A stretch of DNA of 64,000 nucleotides from Chamaecrista fasciculata (GCA_003254925.1 QANZ01042174.1:1-64000); one strand, 5' to 3'; numbered from the stretch's first letter, positions 1 through 11,000 are shown. Notes: a model not told the origin generated them from the letters alone. Program-made: numbers and translations.

Positions 1-42
1 CATATTTATAAAATGATTGGCCCTAGGGCACAATCTCCAACA
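1..42 (-). mobile_element. Terminus of an LTR (same family as 33997-36036), cut by window edge
   Basis: Read on the minus strand, this begins TGTTGGAGATTGTGCCC. It matches the first 36 bases of the 2,040-bp solo LTR at 33997 without a difference, then differs by a short indel. It lies directly against the 5' LTR of the gag-only element, so it is an insertion into that LTR. The rest of the inserted element lies outside the window. The base at 42 could belong to either element. Confidence 0.8.
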
Positions 43-216
43 CTTCTTACACTCTGAAATTCTCTTACTCTCTTATCACTCTCTTACTAACTTGAGCGTC
101 GGAGTACACTTCGCAGGGCCCCCCCTGTGAAGCTCTTGCAGGTTCTTGCTCAATTCTTGGCTCTTGCAGCCCATTCCGGTGAACTAGGTAAGTGCTAGCC
201 ATTTTCCAGTTTATCA
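43..216 (+). repeat. 5' LTR remainder (R/U5 part)
   Basis: Identical over all 174 bases to 3534-3707. It ends TTTATCA, directly before the primer-binding-site-like sequence. Its left part is displaced by the LTR inserted at 1-42. Confidence 0.9.
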
Positions 217-235
217 TTGGCGCCGTCTGTGGGAA
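217..235 (+). other. Primer-binding-site-like sequence of the gag-only element
   Basis: TTGGCGCCGTCTGTGGGAA follows the LTR end directly. TGGCGCC at this place is typical of plant Ty3-type elements, where it pairs with the 3' end of a tRNA ending GGCGCCA. Which tRNA is used cannot be settled from this window. Confidence 0.7.
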
Positions 236-355
236 GCCCTCTTCCTCACCTGCTGAACTCTGCGGGCTTCCACGCTCGTCCTCTATTGCTTTTTTCCTCA
301 CAAAAGCTAACTCACCAACGTTTACCTTGTTGAACTAGGTGATCTCCACTTTGCT

Positions 356-1342
356 ATGACTCATAACGACTCCCCTCGCGATCCCCTTTTGGATGACCCC
401 TCTGATTCCCAGGAGCACGCCCCTGGCTCTCAGGAGGACCAAGAACGGGAAGAAAATCGGGAAGAGGGAGCACCCTCTCGAGTTGCACCACCCGCGACCG
501 AGATGGGCGCCACGGGCCAAACTTTCCAGGCTTTGGACATCATGTCCATCTTTCGTGGAATGATGAAGGAGCAGACGGAATCTCTTCGTCGCGAATTCCA
601 AAGCCTCTCTGCTCACAGCACACCTCAGCGGTCGAATCCCGGCCACCCCAACACAACGGCTGGTTCGGCCCAGGAAAACGCGCCCGCCGCCGGGCTTGAG
701 GACGAGCCGGGTGCCTTTATTCCTCAGAAGGGACCCTTCGCCTTGTCCATCCAGCGTGACATTGTACCACAGGGCTTCAAGATGCCCGTCAAAATGGCGC
801 CTTATGAACCAGCCGCAGACCCAATCCTGCACCTGAAGGCGTTCCAGGCGAACGTCCAGCTGGCGTCCCTCACAGAGGGAAAGAAATGCAAACTCTTTCC
901 CACCACACTTGGCCAGGAAGGACTCCACTGGTACGCCCGCCTGCCGGACTACTCTATCCACAACTTTGACGAGCTGGAGGCCGCCTTTCTCAAGCGCTTC
1001 GCCACCAGCATTGTCTACAAGAAACCGTCAACTGTCATGGCGGACCTCATCCAGGGCTCCAGCGAGAGCCTCAGGGACTTCCTCAAGCGTTTCTCCGAGC
1101 GCTACCACGAGGTGGAGGATTTGGAGGATAGCGTGGCGATCCACGTCTTCAAGCAGGGCCTCCGCCCCAGCAAGGTCTCTAACGAGTTGGCGCTCGCCAA
1201 CCCGAAGACCCTTGACGCATTGCTGAAGCAAGTCAGCGACTTCATACTTAAGGAGGACAACCAGCTCGCCTCCGAGAGTCGTTTCGGCAAGCTCCAGGAT
1301 ATAACGGACCTACGTGACGAGGTAGACCACACCAGTGGCTGA
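356..1342 (+). CDS. Gag-like protein of the gag-only retroelement
   Basis: A 328-residue frame. The first 110 or so residues are acidic and probably disordered. Residues about 150-300 match the plant retrotransposon gag domain (Retrotrans_gag type): LHWYARLP, then a phenylalanine-rich stretch ending FLKRFATS, then LRDFLKRFSERYHEVEDL and VFKQGLRP. Its family role is to form the virus-like particle that packages element RNA. I see no CCHC zinc knuckle, and no pol frame follows. Base composition is clearly more GC-rich than the host DNA from 3.7 kb onward. A 208-residue antisense frame overlaps its first half and is taken as a shadow. Confidence 0.85.
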   Translation: MTHNDSPRDPLLDDPSDSQEHAPGSQEDQEREENREEGAPSRVAPPATEMGATGQTFQALDIMSIFRGMMKEQTESLRREFQSLSAHSTPQRSNPGHPNTTAGSAQENAPAAGLEDEPGAFIPQKGPFALSIQRDIVPQGFKMPVKMAPYEPAADPILHLKAFQANVQLASLTEGKKCKLFPTTLGQEGLHWYARLPDYSIHNFDELEAAFLKRFATSIVYKKPSTVMADLIQGSSESLRDFLKRFSERYHEVEDLEDSVAIHVFKQGLRPSKVSNELALANPKTLDALLKQVSDFILKEDNQLASESRFGKLQDITDLRDEVDHTSG

Positions 1343-2963
1343 CACCTCTTAGATCTGTAGCTAACTCTAAATGGGCGTAGCAGCCGCCCGGCCTTAAGAT
1401 TAGTTGCAATCTTTTCTTTTCATGTCTGTTATGTTCTTTTGTGCTAGCTCCTTTCCCCTAAAATGCTTAAGGCCCAACTATATCATCTATGTACGCTCCG
1501 ACCTACCCATGGCGGGCAACAATATTTACTTAATGATATATCATTTCCCTTTGCAAAACCTCTTGCACGCCTTATGCTAACACATCTCATCTTACCTGAT
1601 GAGGTAGAGGGTGCTCGCCCTACACCTTCGGACGCGCTTGTCCAAATGCACCTTCCCGGGCTCCCGGAGAGAACGGTGCACGCTTTACGCTTACATCTCA
1701 TCTTACCTGATGAGGTAGAGGGCGCACGCCCTACACCATCGGACGCGCTTGTCCAAATGCACCTTCCCGGGCTCCCGGAGCGAACGGTGAGCATCTCACA
1801 CGACTCGTGTATATTTCAAACTTATTTCCACTACATTCACTTAGGCGCAGCCTAATCTATACAACTTACAGCGTGTAAGTTATTGACGCTCCAAAGAAGA
1901 GCTAGAAGGCAGGAGGGACGCCTCCAAAAGCTTTCTTCCAGGCGCTCCGCGCGCCCATGAGCCGAGAAGTTGCTCATACGCCATGCTGGTCCATTACCTC
2001 ATGGCTGGCTAGCCCCCCCAGTCCGATCGCCAACTCAGTTGGGCGGACACACACATCCACATACATACACTTGCGCAAGTATGAAACACATCAAACAGAT
2101 AAAGCATTGCAACGGGCATATTTATCGCACTAATCCAAACATTGGCCTTACGGCCTCACATGAATCCTGGCCACACGGCCATACAATTCTTCAATAGAAA
2201 AGGGCGCACATGCCCTATACAAACTCAGAAAGGGGAACACACCCCCGAAATTACAAATTCTTTACAAAGGAGGACCTAGTCATCCGAAATCACTGTGGCG
2301 ATCGCTCCCGACACGTGCTCGCCACTGCCTTCTCCGCCTCCGCTATCTGGGGCTATCACTGGCTGCCCCATACCCGCTTCATTCCCCGCGATGCTCTGCA
2401 CATCTCCCGGAGGCACATACCCGTCGTCGCCCGGCCTGAGCTGCGATCGCCCTTTCGCCAACTCCAATCCATGGATGGCCGTCACCCGGCGGGTCAGGCA
2501 TTGGCCCGCCCGGCTCATCATCATCCGCCCGCATAGGGATCTCATGCCCGCCTCGTTCAGGTCGGGGTTCAGCAGACTTAATTGCTTCCGTCAATTCTCA
2601 ATCCCATGGGCGAACGCATTGATGTAACACCAGTATCACCGCTGGAGCATGGACGGCCGCCCGCCATGGGCTCCTTGACGTTCCATGTTCCCATGGTCGC
2701 CCGCCCCGGCAACCTCGACGCTCCATATCCCCTCGATGTGGACGCCCGACCTTCCTATCCTTCGCGTGGAGACAAGTACTTCTCCACATTTGGGCGTACG
2801 CCTCCAAGGCTTCGCCTCCAAAGGTTTGCCGCCAGGCGACCGCCTACACCACGCGCATGCCCCCGGCGTTGGTTCCATCGCTCGCTTCCCAAACCAACCT
2901 CACTGCGCGCCCGCCAAGAGGCAGCGACGGACGCACTCGTTGGCTTCTTTAAGGAGGGACTTG
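1343..2963 (+). other. Non-coding internal tail of the gag-only element
   Basis: About 1.6 kb between gag and the 3' LTR. Scattered short frames occur on both strands but none resembles a pol domain. It contains a 111-bp tandem duplication and many short GCGCCC or GGGCG words. A purine-rich run AAGGAGGGA at about 2951-2959 lies just before the 3' LTR and is a candidate polypurine tract. Confidence 0.6.
1568..1789 (+). repeat. 111-bp tandem duplication inside the gag-only element
   Basis: Two adjacent copies with period 111. The segment starting CATCTCATCTTACCTGATGA occurs at 1583 and 1694, and the segment ending GAACGGTG occurs at 1671 and 1782. The copies differ at only a few positions, so the duplication is recent. 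Confidence 0.85.
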
Positions 2964-3707
2964 TGATACATCACTATTTGGGCGTACGCCTAAACGGCCC
3001 TCGCACCGGGCCTCTTCCCCCCTTCACACCCTGCAAAGCGCGCTCGAACCAATCAAGTGCCCTCCGCACAGTTAGGGGCGCCCGCCTCGCCCCAGGAGCA
3101 TGGCGCCCGCCTCCAGATTAACACTTAGTCACCCACGACTACCTCGCTCCGCACAGTTAGGGGCGCCCCCTCCACCCAGGAGGGGGCGCCCGACTACCTC
3201 GCTCCGCACAGTTAGGGGCGCCCCCCCTCTACCCAGGAGGGGGGCGCCCGCCTCCAGCTTAACACTCAGTCACCCACGACTACCTCGCTCCGCAATCCAC
3301 GCTATGGGAGGTCGTGGGCTACTGACTTGTTCACACCCACGTTCTCCAGTATTATGGCGACCGCCCGTCAACATGGCAGGCAACCACCCACGATTGCCTT
3401 GCTCCGCAAATCTCGGTCTCCACCATCTCCGCTGGTGGAGATCGTGTCTGGTTACGTGGTTCGCTCCGCGCGCTGACCACCTCTCCCCCCTGCTCTATAA
3501 ATAGAGCTCAACTCAGCAGTTCAAGGTTAGCTACTTCTTACACTCTGAAATTCTCTTACTCTCTTATCACTCTCTTACTAACTTGAGCGTCGGAGTACAC
3601 TTCGCAGGGCCCCCCCTGTGAAGCTCTTGCAGGTTCTTGCTCAATTCTTGGCTCTTGCAGCCCATTCCGGTGAACTAGGTAAGTGCTAGCCATTTTCCAG
3701 TTTATCA
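2964..3707 (+). repeat. 3' LTR of the gag-only element (744 bp)
   Basis: The proposed start TGATA follows the purine tract, and the end TATCA gives a 5-bp terminal inverted repeat. The last 174 bases equal the 5' LTR remainder. U3 holds two near-perfect GC-rich hairpins (3160-3191 and 3215-3249) set in a direct repeat containing CTCGCTCCGCACAGTTAGGG. A TATA box lies at 3496-3503. The right end is secure because it is shared with the 5' copy; the left end is inferred. Confidence 0.75.
3496..3503 (+). promoter_or_regulatory. TATA box of the LTR promoter
   Basis: TATAAATA in U3, about 30 bases upstream of the point (about 3530) where the two LTR copies begin to be comparable. That spacing is usual for a plant RNA polymerase II start. 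Confidence 0.6.
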
Positions 3708-3878
3708 ATAATAAAATTAATTTTTATCATAAGGATGATTTACAAATAATATTGATAATGTCAGTGAAAAATATCTATTCAAAACATAATTGATACAATT
3801 CTCAAAATAAAAAAATACTCTAAAAAAATTGTTTCAAAATAAATAAAAAGTAATATTAATTTTTTTCCTATTAAATAA

Positions 3879-4937
3879 NTTAAAAAGTGATAAACATGGT
3901 CCTTGTGGTTTGCTCCGTTAACAAAAAGAGTCCTGAGGTATATTTCCGTCCAAAATTTAACGGAAATTTTGGCTAAAATACTATTTTAAGACCCTAACTT
4001 AATTTTTATGCATTTGACTCCTTATTTGTATGAGAAGACTTGGACGCAAAAAANAAAAAAAAAAAAAAAAAAAGTTTAGTGATAATAAATGAAATTTTCA
4101 CTCTGAGTTTCCCTCCCCATCTCTCTCTGAACTCTTTATCTCTCTCGTTCCTCTTCTCCTTCTTCTTCTCCTTCTTCTTCTTCAACGGCTTTTCACACAT
4201 TGCTATTAATGGCGCTTCCTCACACTTTCTAATTCCTAAAACTTTATCCGAAAAATCTCAATGCTTCCTCTCTCTACTTCTATCAAACAGTTCAATCGAT
4301 CAAATCTTCACTAAAATTTCTTCTCGAACCATCTCGACCATTCTGTTCACTGTTCTTCACCTTGTCGGAAAAAAATTTCTCCGACGATGGCCGAGCAATT
4401 TTTGAGCTCTCTAGAGTTCGGAATTAGGCTTTCGAAGCGGATTATCTACGACAAAGGATATTGGCTTCCGCTCCGGTGACGGAGCCGGCGATATCTAAGA
4501 CGACGGCGACGGAGGCGTATCTTCCGACGACGGCGATGTGCTACGCGGTTATACCGGAGCCGGAGATAGTTGATAATAGGGACGACGACGACGAACGACG
4601 CAATGTCGTTTGGGTTTGGGAGCGAGAGGGAGAAAGAGTTCAGAGAGAGATGGGGAGAGAAACTCAGGGAGAAAATTTCATTTTATATCACTAAACTTTT
4701 CTTTTTTTGCGTCAAAGTCCTCTCATACAAATAGGGAGTCAAACGCATAAAAATTAACAGTTAGGGTCTTAAAATAGTATTTTAGCCAAAATTTCCGTCA
4801 AATTTTAGACGAAAATATACCTCAGGACCCTTTTTGTTAACTGAGCAAATCACAAGGACCCGTTGGTCACTTTTTAAACCATAGGGACCCTATCTGAAAA
4901 TGAGCCAAACCACATGACCTTTTTCTATAATTTACCC
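3879..4937 (+). mobile_element. Pack-MULE, family A (left end truncated)
   Basis: The left arm (about 3885-4062) and right arm (about 4700-4937) are long inverted repeats. Both carry the text TTAACAAAAAGRGTCCTGAGGTATATTT on opposite strands. The right arm ends AATTTACCC, like the complete family member at 30895-32578, which has a 9-bp target duplication. About 65 outer bases of the left arm appear to be missing. The middle is more GC-rich than the arms and holds a host-gene piece. No transposase is present, so it is non-autonomous. Confidence 0.8.
4387..4593 (+). pseudogene. Captured 5' exon of an inter-alpha-trypsin-inhibitor-heavy-chain-like (VWA/VIT) gene
   Basis: From the ATG at 4387 the frame reads MAEQFLSSLEFGIRLSKRII. 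In another frame from 4461 the text continues with AYLPTTAMCYAVIPEPEIVD. The two pieces resemble the N-terminus of a plant protein family containing At1g19110-like members, in which an N-terminal MAE..F...LKLSKRIYYGK block is followed by AYLPTAPMVYAVI.DP.IVDN. The frames do not join, so this is a non-functional copy. GC-rich coding sequence between AT-rich terminal repeats is what gene capture by a MULE predicts. The assignment rests on memory of the family. Confidence 0.6.
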
Positions 4938-5125
4938 TTTAAAAAATTCACGTTTTGTGGGATTAAGCTATTCTTCAGAACGTTATATTCTTGAGACTAA
5001 TTTTTTAATCGGTGTACTAAACACAATATTATTTTAGTTTGAATCTCATAATTTTAAGACTATTATTTTTTTATCTACGTACCAAACACCCCCATTTTTT
5101 TTCCTTATTAACTAGATAATTATAA

Positions 5126-5400
5126 GGGTAAATTGCAGTTTGGTATCCTGTGGTTAAGGGCGATCCCACTTTGGTACCCTAAAAGAAAAATTTTTACAAT
5201 TTGGTGCCCCGTGGTTTGCTCCGTTAGCGAATTGGTCCCCTGTGATTTATTTCCGTTAGGATTTAACGGCAAATGTGATTGTGACCACGTTAAAATGTCA
5301 AAAACCTCCCAACAAGTCTTCTCTTATGCGTTTAAGTCCTTTCCCTTTCCTTTTCATAAGATTTCTTTTGAATAGGTCCTGATTTAATTACACTTTAATC
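5126..5400 (+). repeat. MULE-type terminal repeat fragment
   Basis: Begins GGGTAAATTGCAGTTTGGTA and contains CCGTGGTTTGCTCCGTTAGC, so it resembles the terminal repeats at 3.9, 15.9 and 30.9 kb. No matching right arm was seen before 8 kb, so it is probably a broken element. Confidence 0.5.
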
Positions 5401-5499
5401 CCAAAAATTTATGATCTTTATCAAAAATACTATTGAAGTCCTTATTCAAGTGTATATATATTAATATTAATCTTTGTTCAAATTAAACAATTTTTATAA

Positions 5500-5950
5500 A
5501 AAATAAAGGTCAAAAGTTCAAATTGGTCCCAGACCTATACTTTCTGGACACAATTTAACCTTATTTGCTAATGATCTCAATTAGGCAGAGAAAAAATTCT
5601 TCGAACCCGTAGCATTTGAACTTAAAATAAGATAGATATGACCAAGTTTGCTTATCTGACTTATGAAACGAATGGTCCACTTTCGAATTTCAATTCGTCC
5701 TCGTCTGTTGACGGCCCAAAATAGAAAGATAAAATACTCTTCAAAATTAACTTGTAGCTCTCGATTTGTCATATTTGAACTTCAAATGAGAGATATATGA
5801 ACATATATTTCGTTTGTTTTGGTCCATTTTGAAAAATTATATAAATAAATAATACCAATCTAAGATAAATAAAATATTTAGGATCAATTTAAAATTTATT
5901 CCATACGTTTAAGAACAATTTGAGGTTTTGACAAAAATGAAACTCTTTTA
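5500..5950. repeat. Dispersed AT-rich repeat, family R1
   Basis: Contains recurring phrases such as TTTGAACTTCAAATGAGAGA and GGACCAATTTGAAA. Diverged copies occur at about 13200-13570, 28430-28740, 29740-30130, 42590-42670 and 53690-53760. No coding potential or clean ends were seen. The rest of 5950-6504 is low-complexity AT sequence with no gene. Confidence 0.5.
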
Positions 5951-6524
5951 TAGTATTTTTTTTTTCAACAAATATCATAATATCTTATCTTATATTATAA
6001 TATAATACTTGTTATTAAATTATAATATTTTTTATTGTTTCCAGAAATATATATATATATTTTTAACAAATATCATAATCATATCATCATAATATTTTAT
6101 ATTATAATTATAATATCACGTATGATGATATGAAAAACGTGAAGGAAATGAATTATTACTTATTAGCGTTGGTGAGCCGTTTCTTCTTTCTCTACTATAA
6201 GACCATCTTCTATCATCTTCCAACTTCCAACTGCTCTCATTATAATCAAAAAAAAAAAAAAAAATCTTNTAAATGAAATTTAATAATAAAACTAAGTTGA
6301 TTAAATTTTATTGATATCGTATTTAATCAATGATTGATATTATAAGACCATATTTATTGAGTAAATTAAGTTACCATCTTAGTAAAAGGATTAAACTAAC
6401 TTCTTTTTATGAACTAAATTTCATACTTTTATTTTTAGAATGCTTAATTTAAAAATTTATCAACATAATAATATCAGACTATTTCTAAAACTACCAATTA
6501 TAACAAAGAGAATATAAAATATAA

Positions 6525-6705
6525 CCAAGCTTGGTTGGTCTAGTGGTTAGCTCACTAGGTCGCTTAAGCAAGTGTCGGGGTTTGATCCACGCCTTGTGTA
6601 TACAACAACTAATTGGCCAACGACAAACCCTTAAATGGAACTCTAATCCGCAGAGGATTAGTCCTTAGCCCGTCGAGCTGGGGATATCTTTGGCAACCAA
6701 AAAAA
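6525..6705 (+). mobile_element. tRNA-derived SINE, family S1
   Basis: A pol III A box lies in TGGTCTAGTGGTTAGC (from about 6536) and a B box in GGTTTGATCC (6579-6588). The body ends in an A-run. It is flanked by a perfect 20-bp direct repeat, 6505-6524 and 6706-6725, a few of whose A residues may belong to the tail. This is the expected target-site duplication of LINE-driven retroposition. A second member lies on the minus strand at 29013-29188. Confidence 0.88.
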
Positions 6706-7088
6706 AAAGAGAATATAAAATATAATTTTTTTACACAATTAATTAGAATAAATATATAAATTAATCTATGAAAAAATACAACTTGTCAACTATTGAAAGT
6801 CTAATTTGTATTATTTAATATTTAAAAGTCTTAAAATTAATATATTTTATTAATTTTGTTCATACAGATTAATTTTTAAAATTTAAGTTTAAGTCGGAAT
6901 GTCGGATTGCCTCCATAATTTTTTTAATATTAAAATATGTAAAATAAAATTTTAGAAGATTACTAACAAATTGTGTATCTAAGTGTAAATAAGATTTCAA
7001 ATTCAAAACTCTATGATTACATATATTTCTTGTTGGAAGGATAATTTTTTTTTTTGAAAATCTAATTGTTAATCATTTATATAAATTT

Positions 7089-7450
7089 CCCCAGAGTATA
7101 AATTTGGTTCTATATCTCTTGTTGAGTTCTTAATTTGGTCTTGTATCTTTTTTTGTCATATTTTTTTTGTCTCTTATCTTTACAAAAAAATTAAAATTTG
7201 GTCTCATACCATTTTTTGTCTCATATATTTTAGTCAAGTTATTAATCTTATATCTTTACAAAAAGAACCAACCATTAGTTGGTCTTCTTACAAAAATATG
7301 AGACTATTTTTATACCTAACTCAAAGATATACGACACATTCTGCAATTGATCAAAAAAATATGAGACCAAAAGTATAATAAAATATATTTATAACCAAAT
7401 TAAGAACTAAATAAAAGATATGAGATTAAAACTAAAATCTATAAATTTTT
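7089..7450. mobile_element. Foldback MITE-like element
   Basis: An AT-rich segment whose two halves are imperfect inverted repeats. AGTTCTTAATTTGGT near 7124 is answered by ACCAAATTAAGAACT near 7394. It has no coding sequence. Exact ends and target duplication were not resolved. Confidence 0.5.
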
Positions 7451-7689
7451 AAAATTAGATTATATATTTTTTTCAATGAAAAATCTAAAATCGAATAAGA
7501 GAATAAGTTATCCATATCTATCTAATAGGGATTTTAGTTGAATATCAGAATTTCTCGAAATTTCGAATATATTATATGCTTACAAACCACAACAAATCTC
7601 AATCGCAAATTTTCTCACTCTCTATAGAACTCTTTTTGGAATTTATTTAAAATTTCATTTGAGTTTAATTATCTTTTTACCTTCATTTG

Positions 7690-8043
7690 ACGCTTGGAGT
7701 CTTCAATATAAAGCCTGAAATCTCCCTTTTTCTCGCTTCTATACTCCACCGGTTTTTCTCTTTCTCGTCGCAAATCTAACTTTCTTCTTTCTCTCCACTT
7801 TGATTGACTGGTAAAATTCATCATCCCTCACATTGCTCATTCTTCCTCCTACCTCCAAAACTACTTCTCAACGCAAAGACGCTTGTGATTGTGAGCTACG
7901 TGTTAGTTCGTTCCTCTTCTCGCCACCAAAAACGTTTTCGGCGTTTCCCACTTTGATGGGTTAAAGCTGAATTTGCTGAAACACTTGAAATTCATCTTCG
8001 ATTTTCCTCTTTTTCTTGAAACACTTGAATTTGCTTCACTAAC
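7690..8043 (+). promoter_or_regulatory. Pyrimidine-rich 5' leader of the PILS6 gene
   Basis: A CT-rich stretch (CTCCACCGG, repeated TTTCTCTTTCTCG) directly before the start codon, typical of a plant 5' untranslated region. No confident TATA box or start site could be picked from several AT-rich candidates upstream. Confidence 0.4.
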
Positions 8044-11000
8044 ATGATGGATACGGTGCGAAGATTCCTTCTCTCCGCCGTCGTCGAAGATCAGGCGGGA
8101 GGAGAATCTGTGTTGGGTTCAATCAGAATCGCTGTTATGCCGATAGCGAAAGTGTTTACTGTGTGTTTTCTGGGTTTTCTCATGGCTTCTAGGTTTGTTA
8201 ACATCTTGCCTGCTAGTGGAAGAAAACTTCTGAACGGGGTAAGTGAGTTCTTCGTTGTTCATATGTGAAATTTCAATTTCATTCATCGTCTGTGACTGTT
8301 TGAGCTTACTCGTTTCTGGGTGCAGTTGGTTTTTTCCCTATTGCTGCCTTGCTTGATTTTCTCTCAACTTGGGCAAGCGGTGACGTTGGAGAAAATGCTG
8401 GACTGGTAATTTTTTACACTCTTGAATGAATTTCCCCCTTTGATTCTTGATGAATTTTGCAGACCATGGTCGTTGTTGATAATTCTTCTGTTATTTTTTT
8501 TTTTTATCTTGCAGGTGGTTTATTCCCGCGAACGTAGTTCTGAGTTCCATATCAGGCTCGCTGATTGGTCTGGTTGTTGCCTCAATCGTTCGTCCACCAT
8601 ACCCTTTCTTCAAGTTTACCATCATACAAATTGGAATTGGTAAGCTGTTACAGGAAACCCGGGGCTTTATTTAGAATTGCTCTTATAGTCGATTTACCTA
8701 AAAAGTAAATTGTAAACTTACAGTTTCCTCCTTTTCTGGGTTTTGATGTTGTATAAATAAGAATCAAAGAATGCTCTTGGTTTTTCAGTTTAAAAATTGC
8801 TAGTTCCTTTATCCTTTATTAAATGTCTATGATCTGCAATTAGCAAAATAATGCTAATTTTGTAATTTTCTGCATTTCACATGATATTATGCAATATAAA
8901 TGACCTTTTCAAGATAATTGGTGTCATAAATGTCACATACAATACAACTCTGATTATGTCGGTTTCTGTATTTGTTATGGTTTGACTGATATCATGTCAT
9001 TGAAAAACTCTTAATACAGGGAATATTGGAAATGTGCCACTCGTCTTGATTGCTGCTTTATGTAGAGACCCATCCAATCCTTTTGGCGACTCACAGAAAT
9101 GTAGCACGGACGGAACTGCTTATATATCGTTTGGCCAGTGGGTAAGTTTTAGATGTCTAGTTGATCACTTGTCTTAGTTGTTGGGATCCTGTGCTTTTTC
9201 TTATAATTCATTCAATTTAAAGGTGGTTTCAAATGCATAAGATCTCTCTAAAGTTCAAACAAGGTTATATGTTTATATAAATCATATTTTGAGTGAAACA
9301 TAATTCAAGTATTATATAGGAATTATTCATTTTGGTTTGTTCTAGGTTGGTGCAATCATCCTATACACATATGTATTTAATATGTTGGCGCCTCCTTCAG
9401 AAGGTAACTTTGACATTGATAATGAAATTCTTCCCCTAAAAGGTGCTCCCAAGGCTGATGGCCCACCCGAACAAGTTCCCTTGCTTATCGAGGAGAAGGA
9501 GGTTACTTCAACAGATCCAAATACTTCTATGACTCAGAAGGTGAGAATGTCTTGATACTCAGATATTCAACTTTGTCTGTTATATATAACATTATATGTT
9601 TTTACATGATTTGATGAAGTAATTGATGAAAATTGAATAATTCATTCTCGGTGAAATGGAAGGGAATAGGAGGATTATCTTCAATAATTCTTAGGAATTC
9701 AAGGGTAATAGAGAGCTCAACCATTCTTATCTCTCTCTCCCTTAATACCCATACACTTCCCTCTCTCTTTATTAAAGAAAGGAAAAAAATTTAAAATAAT
9801 TTTTGAGCCAAGGGGTTTTCGAGCTCCCACCAACTCCACCCAAAGTTCAACTAGATATGGGGCATATCATTTATACAAGTTTGATTAAATTTTTGGGTTA
9901 GTTTATTCTTTGGATGAAAGAGTTCTCTTTGATCATTCCCAGATTAACAGTGAGGCATCTTTGTGATATTTGATAATATTTATAGGGTTGAATTAATAAT
10001 TTGAATTGGCTTCTGTGCACTGTTTCCAGAAATCTACTGACTTCCTCAGAGATAGAGGACACTAGTTAGTCATTTTCTTGAGTTCACACAATTTCAGTAA
10101 GAACTAAATGACCTTATTCACCTGGAATACAGTTCGGAGGGTAGAAGAGAGTAATTCAATTTCGGTTGTGTGGGTTAGACCTGGAGTACAGTTGTATTCA
10201 GTAACCAAGTTGATACTTTGATAGATGTTATTCGGAGGTTGTGGCTATGAAAGCCTTTCTTAATGGACCAAATTTACGGCAAAATAATTATAAATTTATA
10301 ATACTGGGTTAGTTGTGACTCTAGATGAAGGTAGAGGTAATTTCTGCGGTGGTACAGGAGGTTGAGATAATGAAAGAAGAGGACCATGGGCAATGGGCTA
10401 TTATCATGGCAAACTAGGCCATATTGAAGAGTCATTGTTGAGAGTCAGGACTGGATTAGACTGGATCTCAAGTATATGCCATTCTCAAGGATATGCCAAT
10501 ATTGTCCTTTAATTGGAACTGTATGCTTCAATACCACTCTGCGGAGTACCCTCTATTCTAATATTATCTTAGTCAAAGAAATACCTGTGCCTGAAATTGT
10601 TTTCTTTGTGGATTATTGTATGTTCCAAGATCTTTTATGAAATGGATTGTTACAGAACCTCTGATGAAATTTTGGTGTGATAATCAAGCCGTATGTTCAT
10701 AGTTGGCGTAATCAATATCTATGCTCCAACTTCAAGGAGAGTGTTTAGGTGGTGAGCTGGGTACAAGTGCTTATATTTAGTGTTATACCGTAATCCCAAC
10801 AAATCTCTCTACCAATTGTAAGAATTAACGAATAATGTTCTCTAACTTAATTGGCTTGGACCATCTAAAAGAGATTTGTTCTCCATGTCAATCAAGTCCA
10901 ATTCTCAAAATTTCTTAATTATTTTATTTTAAATTTATACACTAACATTACTTGTTTATCTATTATGGTCTTTCCATTGATAGCAATGTTTTCAATAACA

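Larger units (their letters stand above)
43..3707 (+). mobile_element. Gag-only LTR retroelement (TR-GAG / LARD type, Ty3-gypsy-like gag)
   Basis: The parts run in order: 5' LTR remainder (43-216), primer-binding-site-like sequence (from 217), gag frame (356-1342), long non-coding internal part, purine tract (about 2950-2960) and 3' LTR (2964-3707). No protease, reverse transcriptase, RNase H or integrase frame is present, so it would depend on enzymes from another element. This fits the plant class called TR-GAG or large retrotransposon derivative. The two LTR copies are identical over the 174 bases that can be compared, so it is young. It looks whole apart from the LTR inserted at its left end. 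The 5' target-site duplication is outside the window. Confidence 0.8.

Noticed and set aside
335-961. 208-codon minus-strand open frame overlapping gag
   Set aside because: It is antisense to a gag frame with clear domain text, and its own translation shows no domain. Long shadow frames are expected in GC-rich coding DNA.
6536-6600. Possible tRNA gene (A and B boxes)
   Set aside because: No cloverleaf can be completed, and the unit has a tail and target duplication, so it is a SINE. The same applies near 29.1, 50.75 and 53.36 kb.
10600-10720. Retroelement-like text in PILS6 intron 5 (a stretch reading WCDNQAV)
   Set aside because: The match to Copia RNase H is only a few residues long and the surrounding sequence gives no support, so no element is called.
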